From contig JAKTTT010000003.1 of the NCBI GenBank assembly GCA_030581615.1, forward strand, positions 124,001 to 188,000: DNA of 64,000 nucleotides. Reading direction: 5' to 3'. Below, piece after piece: positions 1-7,813 of the stretch; within the stretch, counting starts at the first letter, position 1, and the number at the start of each line of letters is the position of its first letter. The notes below the pieces were generated by a model. That model did not search any database and was not told the origin of the DNA. It saw only the letters and a list, made by a program, of their open reading frames with translations. Source of the stretch: Alloascoidea africana (taxonomy: Eukaryota > Ascomycota > Alloascoideomycetes > Alloascoideales > Alloascoideaceae). The translations under genes were made by a program, and so were the position numbers.

Positions 1-260
1 TTTACGGGCATTGGGTTCAAGCAATTAATCCTGATGTCGCAAGGACCCATGAGAATTATTTATGATTCAGTATATTAATATCTAACGAGTAATAGGGGCT
101 ACGTAAGCCATAACAGATCTACTAATACATCCTCCATTTCCATGTTTCTAAAAGCTAAAGACAACTCTGCTTGATATGTTTAGATAATAAGAATAAAAAT
201 TTAAACGCTGTTCTGGTGAGCCAAGACATTTGAGTTTATGTAAGATTCGCTCACAGCATT

Positions 261-1505
261 TCACTTCTTGGAGTAGAGCCAAGCTCCATAAAACACGAGA
301 GCCGTACCAATGACGATTCCAATATTCACTGGGTTTCTGAATATCCAGATACTCAACAGTAAGCTCGTAAACTTACGGATGTTTAAGACAATCATGACAG
401 TAAGGGCAGTCGTATTTCCGGCCAAATTTTGAACGCCTCGAATGCACATGTACTGTGTGATCGTAAGCAGAAACAGATTCCAAATCTGTCTGGATATCAT
501 TATTGGGGGAAAACCTATCAGAGACAGAATGTTGAAGTTTATGAAAGGTTCTGCTCTCCAAAGCATCATAAACTGTTCGCATATCGACCTGGAAATGAAA
601 ATGAAAAATGGCAAGGATAGAAAATGACTAAAGAAGAGGTTTTCGCGCCAGTGCTTCCCATACATCTTGTAAGTGTTTTCGAGGTACAGTGCCATTACGG
701 ACATGAGCACCGAGGCCGTAAATAAGGTGGCAATTCCAGCATAGAATATAACAAACTCCTTGAGCTCGTCAACTGCACCATTCTCTTCCAGCATGGCTTT
801 TTCCACAGCTTTTTTCGTAGATGACTCGGAACTGGCCAAAGTAGCACAGATCACGCCTGCAGTCAAAACCAAAGTAGCAAACACTTGGTTTCTGCTATAT
901 CTTTTGCCCATGATATATCCAACCACAGTGGTAGTAACTGCTCCGCCAGATCTAAAGATGATATGTAGAGGCATAGAGATGTTCAAGTTGAAAGCGATAT
1001 TGTTCATAAACGACACAATAAAGTATAAAGTGACGTTAACAATCCATCTCTTCAACGGCACCCGTGGAACTGGAATGAAGAACCTTGACTTGTTTTTCCA
1101 TTCAAAAAAATGAATGTATCCCTCGACAGCAACAAAGAAAAATTGGAAAAACGTGATAACACTATACGTGTTGGGGTAAATGTCAATGATTGACTCAGAC
1201 GCATAGACCGTTGAACAGCATCCCCCAAAGATCAGAATGCCAATCAGAATCCATTCACCGAATGAAGACTGGAAGACACCTTTGATCAGACCGTAGTGCG
1301 AAATCCTTGCCGCGATGCTCTGTGGATTTGGGTCTGGCTGTTCTGCTGGAGATGTCCTGTCTCCTCCAGCCCTGCTCCCATCCCCTGAGGAAGAAGATCC
1401 TAGGAAAGGTTTGTCTTCGTAGGAGTCAGTCGAGCTTCCAGAAATGTGTTTTTCCAGATCTTCTTGAAAGTCATCGTTACCCTTTACTTTTGGGGTAGAG
1501 GACAT
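261..1505 (-). CDS. YEA4: UDP-N-acetylglucosamine transporter, YEA4/SLC35B4-like
   Basis: A 414-residue multispanning membrane protein of the nucleotide-sugar/drug-metabolite transporter fold. After a hydrophilic, serine-rich N-terminus of about 75 residues come roughly ten hydrophobic segments. Recognisable YEA4-family stretches are GGCCSTVYASESII (about residues 94-107), the FFQFFFVAVEGYIHF segment, NNIAFNLNISMPLHIIFRSGG, and MGKRYS followed by a helix. Family members bring UDP-GlcNAc into the ER or Golgi lumen for chitin and glycan synthesis; substrate here is inferred from homology. The start is an ATG at 1505. The gene is divergent from RPS20, with 346 bp shared between the two starts. 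No intron is visible. Confidence 0.85.
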   Translation of the reverse strand: MSSTPKVKGNDDFQEDLEKHISGSSTDSYEDKPFLGSSSSGDGSRAGGDRTSPAEQPDPNPQSIAARISHYGLIKGVFQSSFGEWILIGILIFGGCCSTVYASESIIDIYPNTYSVITFFQFFFVAVEGYIHFFEWKNKSRFFIPVPRVPLKRWIVNVTLYFIVSFMNNIAFNLNISMPLHIIFRSGGAVTTTVVGYIMGKRYSRNQVFATLVLTAGVICATLASSESSTKKAVEKAMLEENGAVDELKEFVIFYAGIATLFTASVLMSVMALYLENTYKMYGKHWRENLFFSHFLSLPFFIFISRSICEQFMMLWRAEPFINFNILSLIGFPPIMISRQIWNLFLLTITQYMCIRGVQNLAGNTTALTVMIVLNIRKFTSLLLSIWIFRNPVNIGIVIGTALVFYGAWLYSKK

Positions 1506-1851
1506 TTTTAACAGGTGTCAACAGGGGTAGATGGAGAATTCAAGAGCGAGTGTGAGAGAAGAAGAAAAAAGTTGGAAGCGAACAGCTCGCTCGCTATCTT
1601 TAGCACTACGCCCAGCTGCAAGGGTGCAGGGCCCTGGCGTGGGATTGGCAGGCAGGCTGCCGAACAGGGATTCGTGCAGATGGCTATCTGCCAGTTGGTA
1701 AAATCGCATCACGTGAGTTGGTTAGGGCTCGCCCTGATAATCGGCACGTGAATGTGCTGTGTTTTCCCCAAGCTGTGAGTAATTTCCAAACTGACATAAC
1801 CAGAGGAAAGCTCATGGTGAAACTTGGTTTCCGATACAACGACCACCAACC
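1506..1851. promoter_or_regulatory. Divergent YEA4-RPS20 promoter region
   Basis: This is the 346-bp spacer between two outward-facing starts. It contains two CACGTG E-boxes (1711 region and 1744 region) and one TTAGGGCT box. The composite site is listed separately. A GC-rich stretch with no open protein-like frame lies nearest YEA4. Confidence 0.6.
1705..1730 (+). promoter_or_regulatory. Composite Cbf1-type E-box plus Tbf1-type box upstream of RPS20
   Basis: CGCATCACGTGA (1705-1716) is followed after 6 bp by TAGGGCTC (1723-1730), about 120-150 bp upstream of the RPS20 ATG. The same pair with the same 6-bp spacing sits upstream of RPL17 at 63272-63297. Cbf1 and Tbf1 are known regulators of ribosomal protein genes in Candida albicans; their role here is inferred from the motifs. 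Confidence 0.7.
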
Positions 1852-2205
1852 ATGAGCTACAACAAAGAGAAGGGCGAAGTCGCAGAACCTGTTCAGCTTC
1901 ACAAGATCAGAATCACTCTGACCTCCGCCAAGGTCAAGACCTTGGAGAGAATTTCTTCTCAAATCATCAAGAGCGCTGAGACCCACAACCTATCCAAGAG
2001 AGGTCCTATCAGACTGCCAACAAGAGTCTTGAAAATCACAACCAGAAAGACTCCTAATGGTGAAGGTTCCAAGACATGGGATACATACGAAATGAGAGTT
2101 CACAAGCGTGTTATTGATTTGACCGCTGACCCCCATGTTGTACGAAAGATCACTCAAATCACAATCGAACCTGGTGTGGACGTTGAAGTCACCATTGCCG
2201 CCTAG
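1852..2205 (+). CDS. RPS20: 40S ribosomal protein uS10 (S20)
   Basis: A 117-residue protein matching eukaryotic uS10 along its whole length. Seen directly are [16 protein letters not shown] near the start, the KGPxRLPT-type loop ([17 protein letters not shown]), the [21 protein letters not shown] block and the [15 protein letters not shown] end. It is a small-subunit head protein that contacts 18S rRNA at the mRNA entry side. CTG codons fall on conserved leucine positions, for example in RITLTS, which supports standard CUG decoding. The gene has no intron. The stop is 286 bp from the end of the convergent YNG1-like gene. Confidence 0.97.
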   Translation: MSYNKEKGEVAEPVQLHKIRITLTSAKVKTLERISSQIIKSAETHNLSKRGPIRLPTRVLKITTRKTPNGEGSKTWDTYEMRVHKRVIDLTADPHVVRKITQITIEPGVDVEVTIAA

Positions 2206-2491
2206 TTTTTTTGAAACTAAACTTCAACTCTTTTGCAGAGTAAAACGAAAACTGGAAGAATATTGTCTTATTAATGCTGGGGAAGACAAAGGCCTGGTCG
2301 CAATACGTTATCGTTATTGTCACCATATATATCATCTTACTGTTACGCATTTTAAGTATTGACCTGAATAAAGTAAAGAAAACGGTGTATTCATGTAATC
2401 GAATAGATACTTTGTTTGCTTCGAATTAAGAGCACGATATGGAGGGAGCAACTCCTCCAATATTAATGTGAAAGTAACCTATTTATCAATA

Positions 2492-3917
2492 TTAAGAAAC
2501 CCCCCGTTTTCGTTTCGTTTTATCTGATCTCGTTTGCCGTAGAATAAATAATGGCTTACAATCAGGACAAAACCACTTCTCCTTTTCCCGGGGTAGTTTA
2601 TTTAGTCCGACACACTCGATATGGAACCAAACGATTTTGCACTTGTCGTTGTCACATGCAACCATATCTCCAAATGAAATTCTATTACAATAGCAATACG
2701 TTTCTTCATTCTCTTCATTTGCCATTTTGTTTTGTTTCTTAGTGCCTCGCTTAGCTGGTTTCTCAATTGGAACAAGCCCATAATCATACTCGGGTACCAT
2801 AGACTTTTGCTTTTGCTTTTGCTGTGACTTTTTCTTATTATTCTGCTTCACAACCTGTTTATTCTTATCAGTTGAAATACCATCAGTCGGTGTTTTTGAA
2901 GCCCTCTTTGAAGACACAACCATAGTCTTGTTGGTCTCGGGACAAACGTATGATATTTCGGCGTTTGCAGGAGCAGTTCTTCCCAAAAATGCCAATTCGT
3001 TTCTAGCTGAAACTTCACTAGGATTCCAGTTATTTCCCCTCCTTCTTTTCTTCCTCAAGTTGATAACTTCATGTTTTGTCAACGTATATGTGCATGTGTC
3101 AGTCAGCTTCTGTTCGTCTGCAGTTATTGAGTTACTAAGATTATGTGCGATACGATTGGTAAGTCGGTGAGACCCTCCTCTTCCAGCATTAGAACTTGTG
3201 ATAGATGATAGTTTTGAATTTTGCGTCCTGGTGTTGTTGCCACGATCAGACACGGTCTCGTCTTTTTTTTTCTTCAGTTGGATTTTAACCTTCTTCAAAA
3301 GAGATGCAGTATCCGCTTCAGCGCGTCCGGGGAGACCAGTGCCAGACCTTGCAGCTACTGCATTATCGTAACCTTTCTTTTCTCCGTCCCGATTCCGTAA
3401 TGATCTTCGAATAGGTTCGCGTGTAATACTGGAGAAAAAAGTCTGCCCACTTGTTTGATGTTGTTGTAGCTTGTGAATGAGCATCCCCGATTTTATATGC
3501 TCAATGTCGCATTGAAGTCTTCTAATATGGGTATCTATACTCTTTGCAAGAGATTTGGCTTCGGCAAACGCATTTAGCCTATCGTTATACAGCTTTCCCA
3601 ACGATGTGGTTATGACGTTGTGGGTTTGCTTGTATGAATCGTCTTCTTCATCGTTAATATATGCTACGCGTTTTTGAAGGCCTAACGCGGCTTTGCTCAT
3701 TATTTCGTGCTCATTTTCGTAATCCTGGTCCAGAGTCTTGATCAGCCAAAGCGACCGAATCAAATCGGACTGTAAATGATCAGTAACTAGAATTCGTTAG
3801 TATCGTTCTCCGAATCGTGGTGCCTCCAGTCATCTGTGTAGTGGGTACTACTACAATGGCAATAATGGTCTACTTCTCGTTCCATGCAAGATCAACGCAT
3901 ACCTGACAAAAAGGCAT
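2492..3917 (-). CDS. YNG1: ING-family PHD-finger protein, YNG1-like (NuA3/NuA4-type histone acetyltransferase subunit)
   Basis: I read this as two exons: 3903-3917 and 2492-3769, with an intron at 3770-3902 (donor GTATGC, branch TACTAAC at 3796-3802, acceptor TTTACAG). The second exon opens with SDLIRSLWLIKTLDQ, which matches the Yng1 N-terminal signature (CELIRSLRLMQTID) and cannot start at an ATG by itself. Exon 1 then supplies only M-P-F-C-Q. The predicted protein is 430 aa. A basic, disordered centre leads to a C-terminal PHD finger, CYCNRISFGDMVACDN through WFHIEC to WFCPDCK, with all Cys/His zinc ligands. PHD fingers of ING proteins bind H3 Lys4 methyl marks. It is longer than budding-yeast Yng1 (about 220 aa). 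PHO23 or YNG2 orthology is less likely but not excluded. Confidence 0.8.
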
Positions 3918-4201
3918 CTTGTGGATTTCCAGACATTTATAGCCAGTACGCTTTTATGTTCTTCGGGGACGCCTCTTGCTCTTAGAAAGCGTCTTTCTCA
4001 AACAACAAAATCTCAAAGGTGAGTGAATAAAGGTGTCATTGGTAATGATATCAACATGTAAAGAGAGCGCATCACATCCAAACATCTGTGTTTATGTACA
4101 CGTGACCTTCGCGCACTATTCCGTCTAACTCCAGACACAAAACACCCAATTCTGAAAAGATAGAACTGTTTTTTTTTTCTCTATGGCCCTTTATACATCT
4201 A
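3918..4201. other. Spacer between YNG1-like and UPF0538 genes
   Basis: About 280 bp upstream of the YNG1-like start and downstream of the UPF0538 stop. It has an E-box-like CACGTGACC near 4100 and no convincing coding frame. Confidence 0.5.
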
Positions 4202-4770
4202 CTATAGCCATTTTTCCTCAGGATTAGATTTAAACTCTTCGTAAGCAGCTCTGTTGAAAACGCTCAATTCCGTCTCATTTTCAATACCGTAATCATAAAG
4301 ACATTTCGTTGGATCAGCGAGTATCCAGTCTTCATCATGATCAAAGTTTATGACGAGGTTCATTGTCTGAGAGAGATGATAATAGTTAGTACCAGAGAAT
4401 GAACGAGGAACCAAGCGATTTTGGACAAACCTTGGAGCCATGTGCATGAGTGTATATTTTCACAGTATCCAGATCAACATTGCGATAAGGTCTTAGAGAG
4501 CCTGTTGTTTGTACGACTAATGGTTGGAAACATTTTTGGTTAGATCCAAAAAATTAACACATTGGAGTCTCAAATTGCGAGAGATCGCTTGCCTTGTTTT
4601 ACTTTTTGCAGGAGCTGGGGAGCTGTAGTGGTAGTGAGATCAATGTCTTTGAAGATATGACTTTTCACCGTCCGATAGGGAAATGATTTAATTATACGAA
4701 CAGTAATTATGGCCATCGTCGATGGCCTTACCGTCGAGGTTAGAGGTTCTTCTATACTGTATTCAGCCAT
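4202..4770 (-). CDS. UPF0538 family protein (human C2orf76 homologue), three exons
   Basis: Exons are 4593-4770, 4431-4516 and 4202-4366, giving 142 aa. The translation runs from MAEYSIEEPL through MAIITVRIIKSFPYRTVKSH, then the junction KVKQ-VVQTTG, LRPYRNVDLDTVKIYTHAHG and TMNLVINFDHDEDWIL, to EEFKSNPEEKWL. This is the UPF0538/DUF2340 pattern; the molecular role is unknown. Intron 2 (4367-4430) is GTTTGT..TACTAAC..CTCAG. Intron 1 (4517-4592) needs a GC donor: only the junction CAAG/GCAAGC joined to TTAG/TC keeps both conserved blocks in frame. The ATG at 4770 is the first in frame; a second at MAIITV would fit the family start equally well. The nominal upstream extension begins at a TTG and is not used. 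Confidence 0.85.
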
Positions 4771-5545
4771 AATGGTGTGCCAAAAACTGTTTGGAGACTG
4801 ATGAATGTGGATCTTCAAGGTGTGTGTTACCCGGTGTGTTGTGAGTATTTATAAAGTAGATAGGGTAGATCTCAAGTGCTACTTAATTGATAGAGACCGA
4901 ACTAGAAAGAACAACAAAGAAAATCACTTGAGCAAGTCTTTAATAGTGATGGTTGGTTGATTAATGTTTATGGATATCATGATCGCCCTTTTCCGTGATA
5001 AAGCTGCTTGTTTGTGGAATTCAAAACGCATCTTGGATCATTATTGCTCGTATTCAAGACACATAGGTCTCCAAGAAATCTGAAAATGAGTCAAAGTATG
5101 GGATGCAAAAAGAAGATTGGAGTTGTTATGTTTTATTCTAGGTATTGACACAGCATTAAAGACGTTACTCTGTGCTCTGGATTGAAAAATGTTTGTGACC
5201 CAATTCTGACTTCAAAACATGTCTCATAAACTTGAAATTAAGCCCTTGTTTTCAGATTTTTAGGAAGCCTCTGTGTCTTGAATCGGAGTATTAATAAGTT
5301 TGAGGACACATCTAAGATGCCATAGAGTTCTACCAAGTACAGCTTTTTAGTGTCGTTATTGCAATCAAAAAGCTCAAAAGCTTCAAAATGTGTATCCGAA
5401 CCAAAACGAAAACATTCTCACACAGCGATAACAATACACATGAAACATAAGAGCAGAAAATATAAGGATTGGCAATGGAGCTGAGAAATTTCTTCAAAAT
5501 GTTGTACTTCACTAATTAGTACACCCTGTTCTAAGGTTGTTTTGA
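4771..5545. other. Spacer between UPF0538 gene and repeat cluster
   Basis: AT-rich sequence without a convincing gene. The longest open frame (60 codons, minus strand, 5330-5512) shows no family features. The first 100 bp presumably contains the UPF0538 promoter. Confidence 0.5.
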
Positions 5546-5767
5546 CTTTGAGTCATTCAGACTACAAACTTTGAGTCATAAAGACTACAAAGTCACTTAG
5601 CTCACACAGACTAGAACACAAAAGAAAAGGCTTAATTGATAGTATAGTTACGAATATATAATGAAGACTTGTCCCCTTCTAGTGAAACGGCCAAGCTCAG
5701 TTTAGACTGCCATTTTTATCTTATTAGTACAAACTAGATTCTATTTGAAAGTAATAAACATACAATA
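5546..5767 (+). mobile_element. LTR-like repeat, copy 1
   Basis: A 222-bp repeat beginning CTTTGAGTCAT and ending AACATACAATA. It is about 90% alike to copies at 7319-7537 and 12281-12556, and a partial inverted copy lies at 5951-6062. It has a TATATA box followed by the shared block GACTTGTCCCCTTCTAGTG, as expected of a retrotransposon LTR promoter, and an AATAAA near the end. Directly after it a TGG begins, the usual place of a primer-binding site. The family (Ty1/copia or Ty3/gypsy) cannot be told without an internal region. It is an old remnant but not ancient, since copies are still alike. Confidence 0.6.
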
Positions 5768-5950
5768 TGGAGGTCTTGCCGAAACTTCTCTATCTCTTTT
5801 TCACTCTCCTTGGATGGTTGGTAGTCAACCACAATTACCTGGACCTTCCTCGAATTGGGCCATCATCCACCAGGCTTGTGATTGAAGGGAAGACACAACG
5901 CCAACCCAATATCACTATTCCCAACTATCTCCCGGGCACGATCTCCATAT
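5768..5950. mobile_element. Stub of LTR-element internal sequence between two head-to-head LTR copies
   Basis: The sequence after copy 1 (TATGGAGGTC) and the reverse complement of the sequence before copy 2 (TATGGAGATC) resemble each other. Both ends therefore look like the first bases inside such an element. No recognisable gag or pol domain remains. It is a broken relic of less than 200 bp. Confidence 0.4.
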
Positions 5951-6062
5951 TTTATGTTTGTTACTTTCAAGATAGAATCTGGTTTGTATTAATAAGATAC
6001 AAATGACAGTCCAAACTGAGCTTGGCCTTTTCACTAGAAGGGGACAAGTCTTTCTTGTATAT
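5951..6062 (-). mobile_element. LTR-like repeat, partial inverted copy 2
   Basis: The reverse complement matches the last half of copies 1, 3 and 4 (from the TATA region through GACTTGTCCCCTTC and CAAGCTCAG to GTAACAAACATA). It ends abruptly at the TA that borders the Fot1/pogo element. It is a broken relic. Confidence 0.6.
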
Positions 6063-6064
6063 TA

Positions 6065-7173
6065 ACGTAGTCTATATGCGAGCGAATCACTTTCCACAAC
6101 CTATCTTAATATAACAGACAATTAAAATACAAACACAATAAAAATATACTCGCGATTACCCTTATCTGAATCTCCAGACATTTCTGTATCTTTTTTACAA
6201 GTCCGCGAATTATGACCAGCTTTCCCGCATTTCCTGCGTCGCCGAACAGTCGCCGTATCTCGCCTCGACCGACAACCAGATTGCCTTGTTTCATGAGCTA
6301 CCTGCTTATCCACCTCCTTCTGTAAAGTCTTGACCTTCCCCTACAGAAAGGGCTCCTCCTTGCCGTATGCGTGTCTTTTTGGCCCTCCGGCGCTTGCTAA
6401 GTCTCTCATTAGCCTCGCGAAGTGACTTGGTCTCAGCACGCAGGAGGGCCACCTGGTGCATCAAAGACTGGGTTCCTTTAACAATCATGTCAACAACTTC
6501 ATAAATTGGAGTCGGGGAGCTGCTCTGGTGCCGGGCAATTCGATCATTGATGTAGGCAGACTGTGAAGCGCCCGTAGAAGGGTCTGTTTGGTGTCGAAGA
6601 GACCCAAGTTGTAGAAATCCGCGTCAGCAGCACCATACTTGGCTCTCATATTCGCCACAAGCAGAAACCACGAGTTTATCTCGTCTGGATCTTCGGATTG
6701 AGCCCTCTGGTAGTCGTGTGCGAGATTAAAGCGTGTCTTGAGCTCTGGTTGTCGCTTGACGAAGTGTGTAGCTCAGAGCTTCCCCATGCATCCGCCCTCA
6801 CGCTCTGCAACCAGGAGATTGGCCATTTCTTCAACACTAGAGAGGCAGGGAGAAAATCATCGAGCATCAAGGTTAAGAATGAACTTGACTAGAGTCTCCT
6901 CTTCTAGCTGGGTCAACCGCTTCGAATTGGCAGGAATATCAGTACGAGAGCGTCGTCCGTTCATTCTGGCGCATAAGATTGTATGAGTGACAGAGAAGAT
7001 CTGGGCTGCTTTCCGAATGCTAAGTGTTGGGTCTTGTTTGATAGCCTGGATTGCAAGGAGAAGATTAGCTTCTTTAGAATTTAATTTCATGTTGATTTGG
7101 CTGAGAAAAGAACATATGAATGGGGAGGTTAGGTAAAACAGGAGAAAGTGGAACGTTCGCATGTGAACCACGT
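6065..7173 (-). mobile_element. Fot1/pogo-family (Tc1-mariner superfamily) DNA transposon, internally deleted
   Basis: Imperfect terminal inverted repeats bound a 1.1-kb element. The left end reads ACGTAGTCTATATGCGAGCG and the right end, reversed, ACGTGGTTCACATGCGAACG. Both continue to CACTTTC. Each end abuts a TA dinucleotide (6063-6064 and 7174-7175), the target duplication of this superfamily. Inside, on the minus strand, is a decayed transposase. The N-terminal helix-turn-helix/CENP-B region is seen (ATG at 7090; LLLAIQAIKQDPTLSIRKAA, then MNGRRSRTDIPANSKRLTQL). A middle piece with EDPDEINSWFLLVANMRAKY follows. The catalytic DDE core is missing, and the C-terminal region with RLSKRRRAKKTRIRQGG and a CX2-like zinc knuckle (KCGKAGHNSRTC) comes next. 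In-frame stops occur after LDAR and near CMGKL, so it is dead as a transposase source. Confidence 0.88.
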
Positions 7174-7318
7174 TAGCCTGTTCTTGTATTTCTTAATTTT
7201 TCACTATGGGTGTAGAGAAGCAAATTTGCAGCACGTGTAGCACGTGATACCTTTTATGCACTGGTATGCACTGTTTACGCATTAGGATAGATTCTTTTGT
7301 AGGTATTACTAAGACAAA

Positions 7319-7537
7319 CTTTGAGTCATACAGACTACCAGCTTTGAATCATAAAGACTACAAAGTCACTTAGCTCACACAGACTAGAACATAAAGGAAA
7401 GGTTTAGTTGATAGTTACGAATATATAAGGAAGACTTGTCCCCTTCTAGTGAAAAGTCCAAGCTCAGTTTGGACTGTCATTTGTATCTTATTAATACAAA
7501 CCAGATTCTATCTTGAAAGTAACAAACATACAATACA
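7319..7537 (+). mobile_element. LTR-like repeat, copy 3 (solo)
   Basis: A 219-bp copy running from CTTTGAGTCAT to ACATACAATACA, with TATATAAGG followed by AAGACTTGTCCCC. It is nearly identical to copy 4 outside the latter's insertion, which implies fairly recent amplification. No internal domain adjoins it, so it looks like a solo LTR. I saw no certain target duplication. Confidence 0.6.
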
Positions 7538-7813
7538 CCACCCCTATTTTGAGGATAATTGAAACACACAGATAGCGCAGCTATTATATGGTTCAAAATG
7601 GACACAAACCAAGAGTGTTTGCGGACGGGAACGTCTACTATGCCTAGGAAAGCAATTTCTCTGTTCAGTCATCATGTAATGTTTTACCTGACAATTGTAA
7701 CTGATTTAAATAAGCATAATCGGTCCACGTACACGCTATGAGCTATACCGAAAGAATCATTAACTAAAAATATAGTATAGCTCATAAAAAACTAACAAAA
7801 TAATTCAAAGATC

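Noticed and set aside
6676-6892. Plus-strand frames over the Fot1/pogo element
   Set aside because: They are antisense to the transposase remnant, whose minus-strand motifs are clear.
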